A stretch of 46,904 nt of DNA from assembly GCA_958402795.1 (NCBI GenBank), contig CATXUX010000029.1, forward strand, positions 1-46,904, read 5' to 3'. Made by a program: the position numbers and the translations under genes. Below, piece by piece: positions 17,324 through 26,456 of this stretch. Source of the DNA: an uncultured Lachnospiraceae bacterium (lineage in GTDB: Bacteria > Bacillota > Clostridia > Lachnospirales > Lachnospiraceae). Position 1 is the stretch's first letter, and each line of letters begins with the position of its first letter. Below the pieces are notes generated by a model that saw nothing but the letters and a program-made list of their open reading frames with translations, was not told where the DNA came from and ran no database searches.

Positions 17324-20300
17324 ATGAACAGCAGATGGCAGGCAAATAAGATCGGACTGATCAATTTTTGGTATTATGACGAGCAGGAATTTCCTTTTGT
17401 AAAGGGAAGAATGCTGCTGCGAGGGTCCAACGGCTCGGGAAAATCGGTTACGATGCAGAGCGTGATCCCGCTTCTTCTGGATGGAAATATGAGTCCGGAA
17501 CGGCTGGATCCGTTTGGCTCCCGGGACAGAAAAATGAGCAGTTACCTGCTGGAGGAAGATGACGGAAGAGAAGAGCGGACAGGCTATCTGTATCTGGAAT
17601 TTCGCAGACTGGAAAGCGAGACATACCTGACGGTCGGAATGGGAATCCGGGCAAGGCGGGGAAAGCCTCTGGACAAGTGGTATTTCAGTCTGACGGATGG
17701 CAGGCGGATCGGGAAGGATTTTTACCTGTATAAGAAAACTGATGAGAAGATCACGCTGTCCAAAAAGGAACTGGAGAACCGAATTCAGGGAGGCGGACAG
17801 CTCTTTGACAGGCAGGCGGATTACATGGAATATGTAAACCACCAGATATTCGGTTTTGAGACGGTAGACGAATACAAGGAGATGGTAGATCTTCTGATTC
17901 AGCTTCGCACGCCAAAGCTGTCGAAAGATTTTAAGCCGACAGTGATTAACGATATACTGAGCGACTCCCTGCAGCCGCTGTCGGACGAGGATCTGCGCCC
18001 GATGTCCGAGGCGATCGAGAACATGGATACGATGAGTATGAACCTGAAAACCCGGCAGGAAGGAAAGCAGGCGGCAGAAAAGATCAACCGGATACTGGAT
18101 AAGTATAACCGCCTTGTATTGTATGAAAAAGCGGTAAATTATGAGGAGAGCCGGAAAGAACTTGCCACGCTGCAAAAGGAGGAAAAAACGCGGAAACAGA
18201 CTCTGCAGGAGTGTGAAGCACGGGTAGATGAGCTGGAAACATACAGAAATGAGCTGGATGCAGAAAAACTGGCAATGGAGAAAGAACGGGAATCTCTGAG
18301 CAAAAGTGACGCGGTGGCGTTAAAACGGCAGGAGATGGATCTGGAAGAGCGGATCAGGGAGCGGGAAACTGCCTTCCGGGAAAAGGAATCTCAGCTCGCA
18401 GCAAAGAAAGAGCAGTATGTCGAGACGGAGACAAAACAGAAAGAGGAGCAGGACAGAGCGTATCAGAAGGAGCAGGAGTTATCCAAACTGTTGGAAGAGA
18501 TGCAGGAAGAAGCGGATGAGATGGCATTTGAAGAGCATGGATTTTTCAGCGCGGAACTCAAAGAAGCATTCCAGAAGCCGGGGGCTTTTGACTCCCACCA
18601 GAAGCAGTTTGAGAAGACACAGCAGGAGATCGGGCGGGGACTCTCTGTTTTACAGAAGGCGGATCTTCAGCAGAGACAGGCGGAAGATCTGATGCAGAAG
18701 CGTGAGAAGCATCAGCGTGAGACAGACGCTGCACAGCGGCGCGTCAACGAATCCGAGATGGTGCTCGTACAGGCACAGAACGAATGGAAGGAAACGTTTT
18801 ATAGCTGGAGCGGTTCCAATCAGGAACTGGTTCTGGAGAAAGAAACAGAAAGAACGCTGTCCAAGTTTGCGGAAGAGTATGGGGAAAACTCTGATTTTGC
18901 CAAAGTACGGCAGACCGTGGCGGATATCTGGATTGAGAAGAAAGGCATTTTGGAATCACAGATCCGAAAGGGACAGGAACAGACGGCGCTGCTTCAGGAG
19001 GAATACGAGGAACAGAAGCGGGAGCTGGAGGAGTGGGAGAACCACAAAGAACCGGTTCCGCCGCGCAGCGAAGCGGTGCTGAAAAACAGGGAGCGACTTC
19101 AAAAGAGGAATATTCCTTATCAGGAATTTTATAAAGTCATTGAATTCGGGCAGGAACTGGAGAAAACAGACTGTGACAGGATTGAAGAGGCCTTGCTTGA
19201 TATGGGGATCCTGGACGCGCTTGTGATTGAAGAGCAGTACAAAGAGCAGGTGCTTTGTATGGATGAAGGGTGCTGCGACAAGTATCTGTTTATTCAGAAC
19301 CAGAGGGCAGAAAACAGCATTCTGGACGTGTTGGATTTAAATAACGATGTCAATGATATTTTCTTTAACCAGAGGATTACCGGGATCCTTGGAAACATCG
19401 CGTATAACGCGGACGGAACCACAGCCGTGTGGACGGAAGGCAGGTATCAGATCGGCGTGCTGACAGGTACGGTGACCGGGGATTATGAAGCCGGATTTAT
19501 CGGGACACGGGCGCGGGAGCAGAACCGTCTGCAGAAAATGAAAGCATGTAAAGAACGAATGGCGGAGCTTGCGACAGAGATTGCAGTCCGGCAGGAAGAA
19601 AGGGAGAAGTTGAAAGGACGGGTACAGGTACTTTGCGGGGAATATGAAAACCTTCCGTCAGACGAGGATCTGCGGACAGCGTACCGGATGCTTCAGGACG
19701 TGCAGCGGGAGGCAGAGCAGCTAAGAAAGGAAGGTGCCCGCCTGGATAGCCAGCTGCACGAGGTGACAGAGATTTTAAAGGGATTGAGAAAGGACGCGCT
19801 GCAGATCGCTGACAAGCTGTATTTGCCGTGCAATTATGAGGCATTCCTGCGGGCAGATACGGCGGCAAGAAAATACGGGCAGCATTTTTATCAGTTAAAG
19901 ACGGGACATGAACTGTATTTGCAGATCGTATACCACCAGAGTGAACTGGAGATGCGGCTGGGTGACCTGGATTCAGATATGGATCAGATCCGCTATGATA
20001 TGGGAAACACGGAAAATGCACTGAAACGGGAACGCGCCGAGTACAGTTCCATACAGGAACAGCTGAAGCTGACGGATTATGAGGAGATTAAGAACCGCCT
20101 GGACACGTGTATGAAATGGCTGAACGAATATCCGGGCAGACTGCAGAAATGTGTGGAAGAAAAAGGGCAGAAGGAACAGCAGATCCGGTACATCCGGGCG
20201 CAGTTGGAACAAAGTGTGGAAATGATTCAAAACTGCGTATGCAAAAACGACTATCTCAGGCAATGCTTTGAAGCAGAGCAGGCGCTCGGATATGTGGTGC

Positions 20301-21421
20301 AGGCGGAAGGATTCGGAGCAGATGCGGGAGCCGTGAGAAGCTTTCTGGAGCCGGATTGCCAGACGCTTCAAAAAGATGCCGTGATCCGTGACCTGAACCG
20401 GATCTATTTTGAAAACAGAGGATTTTTGAATGACTATCATCTGACACAGACAGAACTGTTTGAAGAGATGGACGTACAGACGCCGCAAGGCGCTATGCAT
20501 GCAAAACGGCTGGATATTTATGCAAGATACCAGGGAGTGAGGATTCCGTTCGGGAAGCTACTGATGCATCTGGAAGAGGAGATCGTGGAGCTGCAGGAGC
20601 TGATCAAGGCCGGAGACAGAGAGTTGTTTGAAGATATCCTTGCAAATACAATGAGCCGGAAGATCCGTGGGAAAATCAACAGCTCCACCGCGTGGGTGGA
20701 GAAGATGAACGCGCTCATGGGAGCAATGAATACCTCCAGCGGATTGAAGCTTTCCCTGCGTTGGAGAAGTAAGACGGCGGAGCAGGAAGACCAGCTGGAT
20801 ACGAAAGAGTTGGTAGATCTGCTGAAAAAGGATTATCGACTGATGCGGGAAGAAGAGGCGGCAAGGCTTTCGCTACACTTCCGCTCCAAGGTCGAGGAGG
20901 CAAGGCGGCACGCAAAGGACAGCGGAGGAATGGTGTCGTTCTATCAGGTTATGAAAGAGACACTGGATTATCGGAAATGGTTCGAGTTCCAGCTGTTTTA
21001 TCAGAAGGGCGGGGAGCGTCAGCGGGAACTGACAAACAGTGTGTTCGGAACGTTCAGCGGCGGTGAAAAAGCCATGGCGATGTATGTGCCGCTGTTCTCG
21101 GCTGTCGTTGCAAAATATCAGGGCGCCCGCCCGGACGCTCCGAGGCTGATCTCGCTGGATGAGGCATTTGCGGGTGTAGATAATAAAAATATCAGAGATA
21201 TGTTCCGCCTGATGACAGAATTTGAGTTTGATTTTATTATCAACTCCCAGGTACTGTGGGGCGACTGTGATACATTGGACGCTCTGGCGATCTACCAGCT
21301 GATCCGGCCGGAAAATGCGAAGTTTGTAACGGTGATGCCGTATCTGTGGAACGGACATGCGAAGGAGATGCTGGAAGATGAGGAAAAACTGGAACAAAGA
21401 GCCGCAGAGCTTGCTGTATAA
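17324..21421 (+). CDS. jetC: Wadjet type II defence SMC-like ATPase JetC (TIGR02680)
   Basis: A 1365-residue SMC/MukB-like ATPase. The Walker A motif GSNGSGKS is at 34-41, the ABC signature FSGGEK near 1244-1249, and the Walker B LISLDEAFAGVD near 1275-1286, so the head is complete and looks active. Between lie two long Glu/Lys/Gln-rich coiled-coil arms (about 250-580 and 740-1150) around a non-coiled middle (about 590-735). It should extrude DNA loops with ATP in a dimer with JetA and JetB to sense small circular DNA. GGGAGATAACGG precedes the ATG. Its last 44 bases overlap jetD. Confidence 0.93.
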   Translation: MNSRWQANKIGLINFWYYDEQEFPFVKGRMLLRGSNGSGKSVTMQSVIPLLLDGNMSPERLDPFGSRDRKMSSYLLEEDDGREERTGYLYLEFRRLESETYLTVGMGIRARRGKPLDKWYFSLTDGRRIGKDFYLYKKTDEKITLSKKELENRIQGGGQLFDRQADYMEYVNHQIFGFETVDEYKEMVDLLIQLRTPKLSKDFKPTVINDILSDSLQPLSDEDLRPMSEAIENMDTMSMNLKTRQEGKQAAEKINRILDKYNRLVLYEKAVNYEESRKELATLQKEEKTRKQTLQECEARVDELETYRNELDAEKLAMEKERESLSKSDAVALKRQEMDLEERIRERETAFREKESQLAAKKEQYVETETKQKEEQDRAYQKEQELSKLLEEMQEEADEMAFEEHGFFSAELKEAFQKPGAFDSHQKQFEKTQQEIGRGLSVLQKADLQQRQAEDLMQKREKHQRETDAAQRRVNESEMVLVQAQNEWKETFYSWSGSNQELVLEKETERTLSKFAEEYGENSDFAKVRQTVADIWIEKKGILESQIRKGQEQTALLQEEYEEQKRELEEWENHKEPVPPRSEAVLKNRERLQKRNIPYQEFYKVIEFGQELEKTDCDRIEEALLDMGILDALVIEEQYKEQVLCMDEGCCDKYLFIQNQRAENSILDVLDLNNDVNDIFFNQRITGILGNIAYNADGTTAVWTEGRYQIGVLTGTVTGDYEAGFIGTRAREQNRLQKMKACKERMAELATEIAVRQEEREKLKGRVQVLCGEYENLPSDEDLRTAYRMLQDVQREAEQLRKEGARLDSQLHEVTEILKGLRKDALQIADKLYLPCNYEAFLRADTAARKYGQHFYQLKTGHELYLQIVYHQSELEMRLGDLDSDMDQIRYDMGNTENALKRERAEYSSIQEQLKLTDYEEIKNRLDTCMKWLNEYPGRLQKCVEEKGQKEQQIRYIRAQLEQSVEMIQNCVCKNDYLRQCFEAEQALGYVVQAEGFGADAGAVRSFLEPDCQTLQKDAVIRDLNRIYFENRGFLNDYHLTQTELFEEMDVQTPQGAMHAKRLDIYARYQGVRIPFGKLLMHLEEEIVELQELIKAGDRELFEDILANTMSRKIRGKINSSTAWVEKMNALMGAMNTSSGLKLSLRWRSKTAEQEDQLDTKELVDLLKKDYRLMREEEAARLSLHFRSKVEEARRHAKDSGGMVSFYQVMKETLDYRKWFEFQLFYQKGGERQRELTNSVFGTFSGGEKAMAMYVPLFSAVVAKYQGARPDAPRLISLDEAFAGVDNKNIRDMFRLMTEFEFDFIINSQVLWGDCDTLDALAIYQLIRPENAKFVTVMPYLWNGHAKEMLEDEEKLEQRAAELAV

Positions 21422-22706
21422 AGAATGCGTGGAATACTTCCGCTCCCGGCCGGTATTCGGAAAGATCCTGCGGGGGTTCCGGGAAAAATATGCTTCATAC
21501 GGAAGCTTCTCGGGCACGGTGACGGTAAGAAACCTGACGGAAGAAGAGCTGGAAGATCTGGAAGGATTTTTTCAGAAAAACTATCATGGGCAGAAGAGCA
21601 TCTCCATTTCTGCAGCGCGGTTTGAAAAGGCACTCAGAGAGAGCAGGTTTGAGAATCTGGAACCGAAAATAATCCTGGAACTGTACTTTCAGGAGGAAAT
21701 GACGGGAAAGAAAGAGCAGATCCGCGAGGAAGAACAAAGGCGGCAGGAGATGGTCTGCGGACTGCATGCCGAATGTGCCGGGACGTGGGCGGAAGCATGG
21801 ATCACAGAGCTGGAAGACCGAAAAAACGGGTTTTGGACGTATCTGCAGAAACGTTACAGAGAAGCTGAAAAATGCACGGAAGAGATATTGCGGCAGCTCC
21901 GGCTTGGAATCCATATTTTGAATGAACTGCCATACCGGCAGGGGAGGCTGGAATATCTGGCGGTATTTGCCGCCATGGAAACAGGAAATCCGCATGCATT
22001 TGATGACGGAACAAAAGAGGGTCAGTATCTGCGGATGCTGGTTGAGTGGGATGTGGCGCATCGCGGAAGAAACGTTGCGGGATCTGAGATCTTCCCCGCG
22101 CTGCGAAGACAGCGGCTTTATCTGGAAGCCGGAATCTTGTTGGACGATATTTCTAATTCCGTGATGGTTTCGGGAGTGAAGGCGTGGAAAAAGAACGGAG
22201 AACTCCACGTGGGAATGAGCGGATTTCAGGAAACCGGGGATCCGGTGCAGATCCCGTTGTCTGTCATTGCGGCCTGGGCACGCGTGGAATGTCCGGACAG
22301 GGAAATCTATATCGTCGAAAACCCGTCTGTTTTTGCGATGCTTTCCCGCAGATGGCGGGGGAGAAAGGCGTGCATGTGTATGAACGGACAGCCGAGACTG
22401 AGTTCGGTATTACTGCTCGACCTGCTGGCCGAGGCAGATGTGAAGATGTACTATGCCGGAGATTTTGACCCGGAAGGTCTCCTGATCGCGCAGAAGGTGA
22501 AGCAATATTACAAAGGAAAAGCAGCCTGCTGGCACATGTCGGTTCCGGAATATGAACGAAGCCGGTCGCAGGAAATACTTTCCGAAAAACGTCTCAAAGC
22601 ACTGGAGCGAATTCAGGACGAAGAACTGACAGAGCTCGCAGCGGCCTTGCGGAAAAATGGGGTGGCAGGCTACCAGGAAAATATTTGGGAAGTCTATCTT
22701 GAGTAA
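21378..22706 (+). CDS. jetD: Wadjet type II defence nuclease JetD (DUF3323/DUF2399, Toprim)
   Basis: A 442-residue protein with an N-terminal DNA-binding-like region and a C-terminal Toprim-type nuclease domain: the acidic residue in IVENPSVFAML (near 313) and GDFDPEGLLIA (near 359-369) supply the metal-binding Glu and Asp-x-Asp. JetD-type proteins resemble topoisomerase VI and cut the plasmid held by JetABC. The start at 21378 follows AAGGAG (21362-21367); an earlier in-frame ATG at 21357 lies before that site. The gene overlaps jetC by 44 bases and runs 13 bases into the convergent DUF1294 gene. Confidence 0.9.
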   Translation: MRKNWNKEPQSLLYKECVEYFRSRPVFGKILRGFREKYASYGSFSGTVTVRNLTEEELEDLEGFFQKNYHGQKSISISAARFEKALRESRFENLEPKIILELYFQEEMTGKKEQIREEEQRRQEMVCGLHAECAGTWAEAWITELEDRKNGFWTYLQKRYREAEKCTEEILRQLRLGIHILNELPYRQGRLEYLAVFAAMETGNPHAFDDGTKEGQYLRMLVEWDVAHRGRNVAGSEIFPALRRQRLYLEAGILLDDISNSVMVSGVKAWKKNGELHVGMSGFQETGDPVQIPLSVIAAWARVECPDREIYIVENPSVFAMLSRRWRGRKACMCMNGQPRLSSVLLLDLLAEADVKMYYAGDFDPEGLLIAQKVKQYYKGKAACWHMSVPEYERSRSQEILSEKRLKALERIQDEELTELAAALRKNGVAGYQENIWEVYLE

Positions 22707-22957
22707 GAAAAAATAATAAGCGCAGCCTGGCAGATCAGGATGATCGGAATCCCGAGCCGGAACCTGCGCTTTTTTGTTTTATGATGAAAACAATACATCC
22801 CGGCAAGCGCTCCGGCTGAGCCGCCCAGCAATGCAAGAGTGATCAGCGTCCGCTCGGAGATCCGCCACTGTTCCATGCGGGCGCGCCTCTTGTCATTGCC
22901 ATATACGAAAAAAGTAATGATATTGATGGTAATCAGGTAAATTACGAATGTCTGCAT
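22694..22957 (-). CDS. DUF1294 domain membrane protein
   Basis: An 87-residue membrane protein with three hydrophobic helices (about 1-19, 37-56, 65-84) and the DUF1294 signature: DKRRAR after the first helix, WRISERTLI, LLGGSAGALAGMY and HHKTKKRRFRLG. Function is unknown. AAGGAGG lies 6 bases before its ATG. Its 3' end overlaps the end of jetD by 13 bases in the opposite direction. Upstream on its own strand is repeat copy 2. Confidence 0.9.
   Translation of the reverse strand: MQTFVIYLITINIITFFVYGNDKRRARMEQWRISERTLITLALLGGSAGALAGMYCFHHKTKKRRFRLGIPIILICQAALIIFSYSR
22718..22775 (+). terminator. Candidate terminator of the Wadjet operon inside the DUF1294 gene
   Basis: An 8-bp stem (22718-22725 with 22764-22771) is followed by a T6 run, 12 bases after the jetD stop. 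The 38-base loop can fold further. It lies within the coding end of the opposite-strand DUF1294 gene. Confidence 0.5.
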
Positions 22958-22981
22958 CGTATACCTCCTTGTTTCTTTTAT

Positions 22982-23330
22982 GATACGATGTTGGGATCAA
23001 AAACTTCCAACTATGATACCTACGGATTGTTTCGTGCTACGCACTCTCACGTCTTCGCTCCGCTACGGTCCGCGCTAAGCAGATGTCCACTGGACATCTA
23101 GCGCCCTGCCCCAAATTCGGATATCGTGTGGCATACGCCCCACTTTTATCCTCATGTTGGGGCGGATCCCAAGGTCTTTCACCCACCTATTAGCAAGCTC
23201 ATGTGGGTTTAGACCTTTTGACCCTGGTATCATCATGATACACGATTTTGACGTATTTGCCAATAGGGGAATGATGTTGTGATTTTGTACAAATACATCC
23301 TTTTGCTTTTGCAATTTTTTGGCATTCTGT
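22982..23330 (-). repeat. Structured interspersed repeat element, long copy 2
   Basis: About 350 non-housekeeping bases between the DUF1294 and SDR genes. The end next to DUF1294 (22982-23050, minus sense) repeats copy 1 at 10891-10957. Further in lie a near-perfect 19-base palindrome (23081-23099) bracketed by GCGCT/AGCGC, and a second palindrome (GTATCAT-C-ATGATAC, 23227-23241). A minus-strand frame from 23314 to 23075 encodes 79 residues but starts with TTG, has no ribosome site and ends inside the palindrome, so it is not called a gene. Both copies lie in the sense direction just ahead of a gene. The outer limit near 23330 is approximate. Confidence 0.75.
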
Positions 23331-23351
23331 CAAAAAGATAACGTTAAATAG

Positions 23352-23381
23352 TAGACAAGCCAGGGGGAAATACGGTATAAT
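23352..23381 (+). promoter_or_regulatory. Promoter of the SDR gene
   Basis: TAGACA (23352-23357), an 18-base spacer and a consensus TATAAT (23376-23381) lie 69 bases before the SDR start codon. Confidence 0.65.
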
Positions 23382-23449
23382 TGCACGCAGAGGCAAAACG
23401 AAGCACTGTATGTGCGGCGCCGGTAAAATGATGTGAGGAGGACACAAAG

Positions 23450-24193
23450 ATGCTGAAAGACAAGGTTGCAGTTGTAACGGGAGGAACCAGAGGAATCGGC
23501 CGTGCGATCGTGGAGACGTATCTGAAAAATGGGGCGAAAGTGGTGCTGTTTGGTTCCAGGAAAGAAACGGTTGACAAGGCGCTTTCTGAACTGAAAGCAG
23601 AAAATGCCGCATGGGAAGTAGACGGACTTTACCCGAACCTGACAGATGCAAAGGCGGTAGAAGAAGCAATCCAGACAGTAAAAGAAAAGTATGGAAGAAT
23701 CGATATTCTGGTGAACAATGCAGGAATTTCCCAGAGCACGCCGCTGTATGATTATACGGCAGAAGAGTTTGACAAGGTGATCGACCTGAATGTAAAGGCT
23801 TTATTTTATGCAATTCTGCCGACCGCAAAAATCATGAAGGAGCAGGGCGGCGGAAGTATTATTAACACGAGCTCAATGGTAAGTATCTACGGACAGCCTG
23901 CAGGCGTTGGATATCCGACAAGTAAGTTTGCTGTAAACGGAATGACAAAGTCTCTTGCAAGAGAACTTGCAAAAGACAACATTCGTGTGAATGCAGTTGC
24001 ACCGGGTGTTACAAAGACAGACATGGTTGCAGCACTGCCGGAACAGGTTGTAGCAGGAATCTCCGCACAGATCCCGCTTGGAAGAGTCGGAGAACCACAG
24101 GACATAGCAAATGCATTCCTGTATCTGGCAAGTGACCTTGCAAGCTACGTAACCGGAGAAATCCTGTCAGTTGACGGATGCGCGCGTGCATAA
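23450..24193 (+). CDS. SDR family NAD(P)-dependent oxidoreductase (FabG/hydroxysteroid dehydrogenase-like)
   Basis: A 247-residue classical short-chain dehydrogenase. The Rossmann glycine motif TGGTRGIG is at 10-17, NNAG near 88, the catalytic Tyr155 and Lys159 in YPTSK, and the C-terminal VTGEILSVDGC segment is typical. It should oxidise or reduce an alcohol/ketone with NAD(H) or NADP(H). Gut Lachnospiraceae hydroxysteroid dehydrogenases and FabG-type reductases share this layout, and the sequence does not decide between them. It is monocistronic with its own promoter and terminator and no fatty-acid genes nearby, which argues against a main FabG role. GAGGAGG precedes the ATG. Confidence 0.88.
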   Translation: MLKDKVAVVTGGTRGIGRAIVETYLKNGAKVVLFGSRKETVDKALSELKAENAAWEVDGLYPNLTDAKAVEEAIQTVKEKYGRIDILVNNAGISQSTPLYDYTAEEFDKVIDLNVKALFYAILPTAKIMKEQGGGSIINTSSMVSIYGQPAGVGYPTSKFAVNGMTKSLARELAKDNIRVNAVAPGVTKTDMVAALPEQVVAGISAQIPLGRVGEPQDIANAFLYLASDLASYVTGEILSVDGCARA

Positions 24194-24224
24194 ACAGATT
24201 ATGTTGTGAAAAAATACCGTAAAA

Positions 24225-24271
24225 AATAATCCCCGGGAGTGGCAATGTTCCGTCGCTTCCGGGGATTATTT
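24225..24271. terminator. Bidirectional terminator between SDR and TetR genes
   Basis: A 12-bp stem (24225-24236 with 24259-24270) is flanked by an A run on the left (24221-24226) and a T-rich right side. On the minus strand it ends in a T6 tract, so it can stop the convergent tetR-type transcript as well as the SDR transcript. Confidence 0.8.
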
Positions 24272-24309
24272 ATCGGATCACAAGATAATCGGCAGGCGAA
24301 GATAATGGT

Positions 24310-25020
24310 TCACATTTGTTCCAGACGAGCCAACTGTTGGGACATTTTTTCTTTTTCTGTCTTTATTGCCGGATATGGACAACATGAACTCAGCAGATAG
24401 TTGTTGTATGAATTGGCAGGTTTGGATTCTTCATATGTGCCAGCCATTTGTTCTGACTTCGCGATTGTTGTGTTAAAATATGCAATGATATCGCAAAATA
24501 AGCACTGAAAGGCTTCTTCTGCATCGAATGGTTGCTCAGACAACCATCGGATAAGAACATTGGCGTATATATCCAGTAATGTGTCATATATAAAGTATTG
24601 TTTTGTTCCGGCCTGGGGCATTATCAAGTTATGTATTATTAAAAACTGTCGTTTCATTTCCTGACGATATATCTTTGAAAAGCGGGGATCCTTATCTTCA
24701 AAAATGAGAGTTTGTAAAAATTCCCGATCTTTTGAGAGCCAGAGCTCCTGACAAAATTTTACATATAATAAATGATCTTCATAGTTGCCGGCATTTTCTT
24801 CAAAGCTGTCGTGGAAGGTCTGAAGCAGATATTCTTCCAATTCGTCCAGAACATCGTAAATATCTTTATAATATAGATAGAAAGTACCGCGATGGATGTT
24901 ACATATATTTGCGGTTTTAGTGACGGATATCTGTGAGATGTCGTACTTTTTCCACAACTCCCAGAATGCAAAAAATATTCTGACTTTTGTGTGTTCTCGT
25001 GCCATTACATAAGAGCTCAT
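24310..25020 (-). CDS. TetR/AcrR family transcriptional regulator
   Basis: A 236-residue regulator. The N-terminal helix-turn-helix (about 20-55: ISVTKTANICNIHRGTFYLYYKD) is the TetR type; the rest is a helical ligand-binding region without recognised relatives. The ATG at 25020 follows GGGAGGTGA, excluding a 12-residue longer reading. It is transcribed away from the esterase/transporter pair and probably controls both itself and them; see the promoter and half-sites in the intergenic region. Its DNA is visibly more AT-rich than the housekeeping genes around it. Confidence 0.85.
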   Translation of the reverse strand: MSSYVMAREHTKVRIFFAFWELWKKYDISQISVTKTANICNIHRGTFYLYYKDIYDVLDELEEYLLQTFHDSFEENAGNYEDHLLYVKFCQELWLSKDREFLQTLIFEDKDPRFSKIYRQEMKRQFLIIHNLIMPQAGTKQYFIYDTLLDIYANVLIRWLSEQPFDAEEAFQCLFCDIIAYFNTTIAKSEQMAGTYEESKPANSYNNYLLSSCCPYPAIKTEKEKMSQQLARLEQM

Positions 25021-25039
25021 AATGTTCACCTCCCATTTA

Positions 25040-25090
25040 TGAAATAGCAGCTTCACTTTATTTCAAAGCATTGTCGGTTCGATATTGAAA
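25040..25090. promoter_or_regulatory. Candidate TetR operator half-sites
   Basis: TGAAAT (25040-25045), ATTTCAA (25060-25066) and TTGAAA (25085-25090) form two overlapping inverted pairs between the regulator start and its -10 element. Their position at the transcript start fits autorepression. Short AT-rich half-sites can occur by chance. Confidence 0.35.
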
Positions 25091-25092
25091 CA

Positions 25093-25121
25093 AATATATC
25101 ATATGGATCAGCAAAAAGCAA
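25093..25121 (-). promoter_or_regulatory. Promoter of the TetR regulator gene
   Basis: On the minus strand TTGCTT (25116-25121) and TATATT (25093-25098) are 17 bases apart, placing the transcript start near 25086. Confidence 0.65.
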
Positions 25122-25199
25122 CACGGAATCATTTTCCAGAATTCAGATGAATTTGGCAAAAAGATCTTCAAATTTCAACACTTCCATAATATCTGTAAA

Positions 25200-25229
25200 T
25201 TGCTTTAAAACTGGCGCAAGAATTATAAT
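25200..25229 (+). promoter_or_regulatory. Promoter of the esterase-transporter operon
   Basis: TTGCTT (25200-25205), an 18-base spacer and a consensus TATAAT (25224-25229) would start transcription near 25236, about 50 bases before the esterase gene. Confidence 0.7.
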
Positions 25230-25284
25230 TAGAACAAAGATAAGAGGTAGAAGATCAATAGAATAATGGGAAGGAGAAGTGAGA

Positions 25285-26439
25285 ATGTATTTGGAAGAAT
25301 TGAAAAAAAGAAATCTGCCTCCGCTTTTAATGAATCAAAGAGGAGAAAAAGTTGATTCTGTGGAAAAGTGGCGGGAAAGGCGGGAGGAGATCAAAGAAAT
25401 TCTGGAGCGTGAGTGCTATGGAATAACGCCGGACGTGCAGCCACAAGTCAGAGCGAAGATTCTTATGGAAAATCCAGAAGCAGTCTGCGGCAAAGCAGTC
25501 TACAGAAGGATTCTTCTGGAGGTTGATTATAACTTATACGATAGGCTTGCACCTGGAATCCCTGACAGCTATAGTATGTTTACAGATGGCGCACTGCTAA
25601 TGCGCCAGAAACGGTGCCTGACATTTCAGATTAGTCTGACTATTCCTCGTTCTTGCCAAAAAGCACCAGTGTTTATCTGGATTGCCAATACACCGCTGTA
25701 TTCTTATGAATGGATGCCAATAGAGGAAATTATAGATGGGGGATATGCGGTAGCAAGTTACTTTACGGAAGATATTGCTTATGACAGACAAAATGATGTT
25801 CCGCAGAATTTGATTTTCATGGAGACCGCCAACCATACAGATGCGTGGGGCGGAATCGGACGATGGGCATGGGCGGCCAGCAGAGTTATGGATTATCTGG
25901 AAACAGTTTCCGAATTGGACGCGGACCGCGTGGCGGTAATGGGTGCATCCCGCCTTGGTAAGACTGCATTGTGGGCGGGGGCAAACGATGAGAGATTCTC
26001 GCTGACGGTTCCAGTGATTGATGGAACCGGAGGAGGTGCTTTGTACCGGGGAAATAAAAAGGAGACGTTGGATCATTTAATAAGTACATTCCCACACTGG
26101 TTTTGTGGAAATTATCAGAAATATTCTGGCAGAACCGAAGAACTTCCGTTTGATGGTCATTTCCTTCTGGCTATGTGCGCACCGAGAAATATATATATCT
26201 GTCTCGGTGAAGAAGACATATACGCTGATTATGAATCAGAAATCCTCGCTGCATTGGCTGCAGGCGAAGTATATAGATTATACGGAATGGACGGACTTGT
26301 GGCAGAAGATAAGGAAATAACAGTGCCTGCAAAATTTCCGGATGGGAAAATAGGAATGCATATTCGCAGAGGGACTCATTATGTGAGCCGCCATGACTGG
26401 TCTGACGTTATGGATTATAGAGATAAACATCACGTATGA
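25285..26439 (+). CDS. CE15-like (glucuronoyl) esterase, cytoplasmic
   Basis: A 384-residue alpha/beta hydrolase resembling carbohydrate esterase family 15 and related acetylxylan esterases. The nucleophile elbow is GASRLGKTALW with Ser222, and the catalytic His is H365 in GTHYVSRHDW near the C-terminus, both in family positions; WGGIGRWAWAASR precedes the nucleophile as in CE15. CE15 enzymes cut the ester between 4-O-methyl-glucuronic acid and lignin or other alcohols. No signal peptide is present, so cleavage would occur after uptake. AAGGAG lies 8 bases before the ATG at 25285; an in-frame GTG at 25279 is less likely. The stop codon overlaps the start region of the transporter gene. Confidence 0.75.
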   Translation: MYLEELKKRNLPPLLMNQRGEKVDSVEKWRERREEIKEILERECYGITPDVQPQVRAKILMENPEAVCGKAVYRRILLEVDYNLYDRLAPGIPDSYSMFTDGALLMRQKRCLTFQISLTIPRSCQKAPVFIWIANTPLYSYEWMPIEEIIDGGYAVASYFTEDIAYDRQNDVPQNLIFMETANHTDAWGGIGRWAWAASRVMDYLETVSELDADRVAVMGASRLGKTALWAGANDERFSLTVPVIDGTGGGALYRGNKKETLDHLISTFPHWFCGNYQKYSGRTEELPFDGHFLLAMCAPRNIYICLGEEDIYADYESEILAALAAGEVYRLYGMDGLVAEDKEITVPAKFPDGKIGMHIRRGTHYVSRHDWSDVMDYRDKHHV

Positions 26440-26456
26440 TTGCAAAGGAGAGAAAA

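Noticed and set aside
17144..18175. 343-residue open frame on the minus strand across jetB and jetC
   Set aside because: It is antisense to strongly supported genes and has no recognisable protein features.
23075..23314. 79-residue minus-strand frame within the repeat element
   Set aside because: TTG start without ribosome site, and its end falls in a palindrome. A distant likeness to SymE-type toxins was considered but is too weak to claim.
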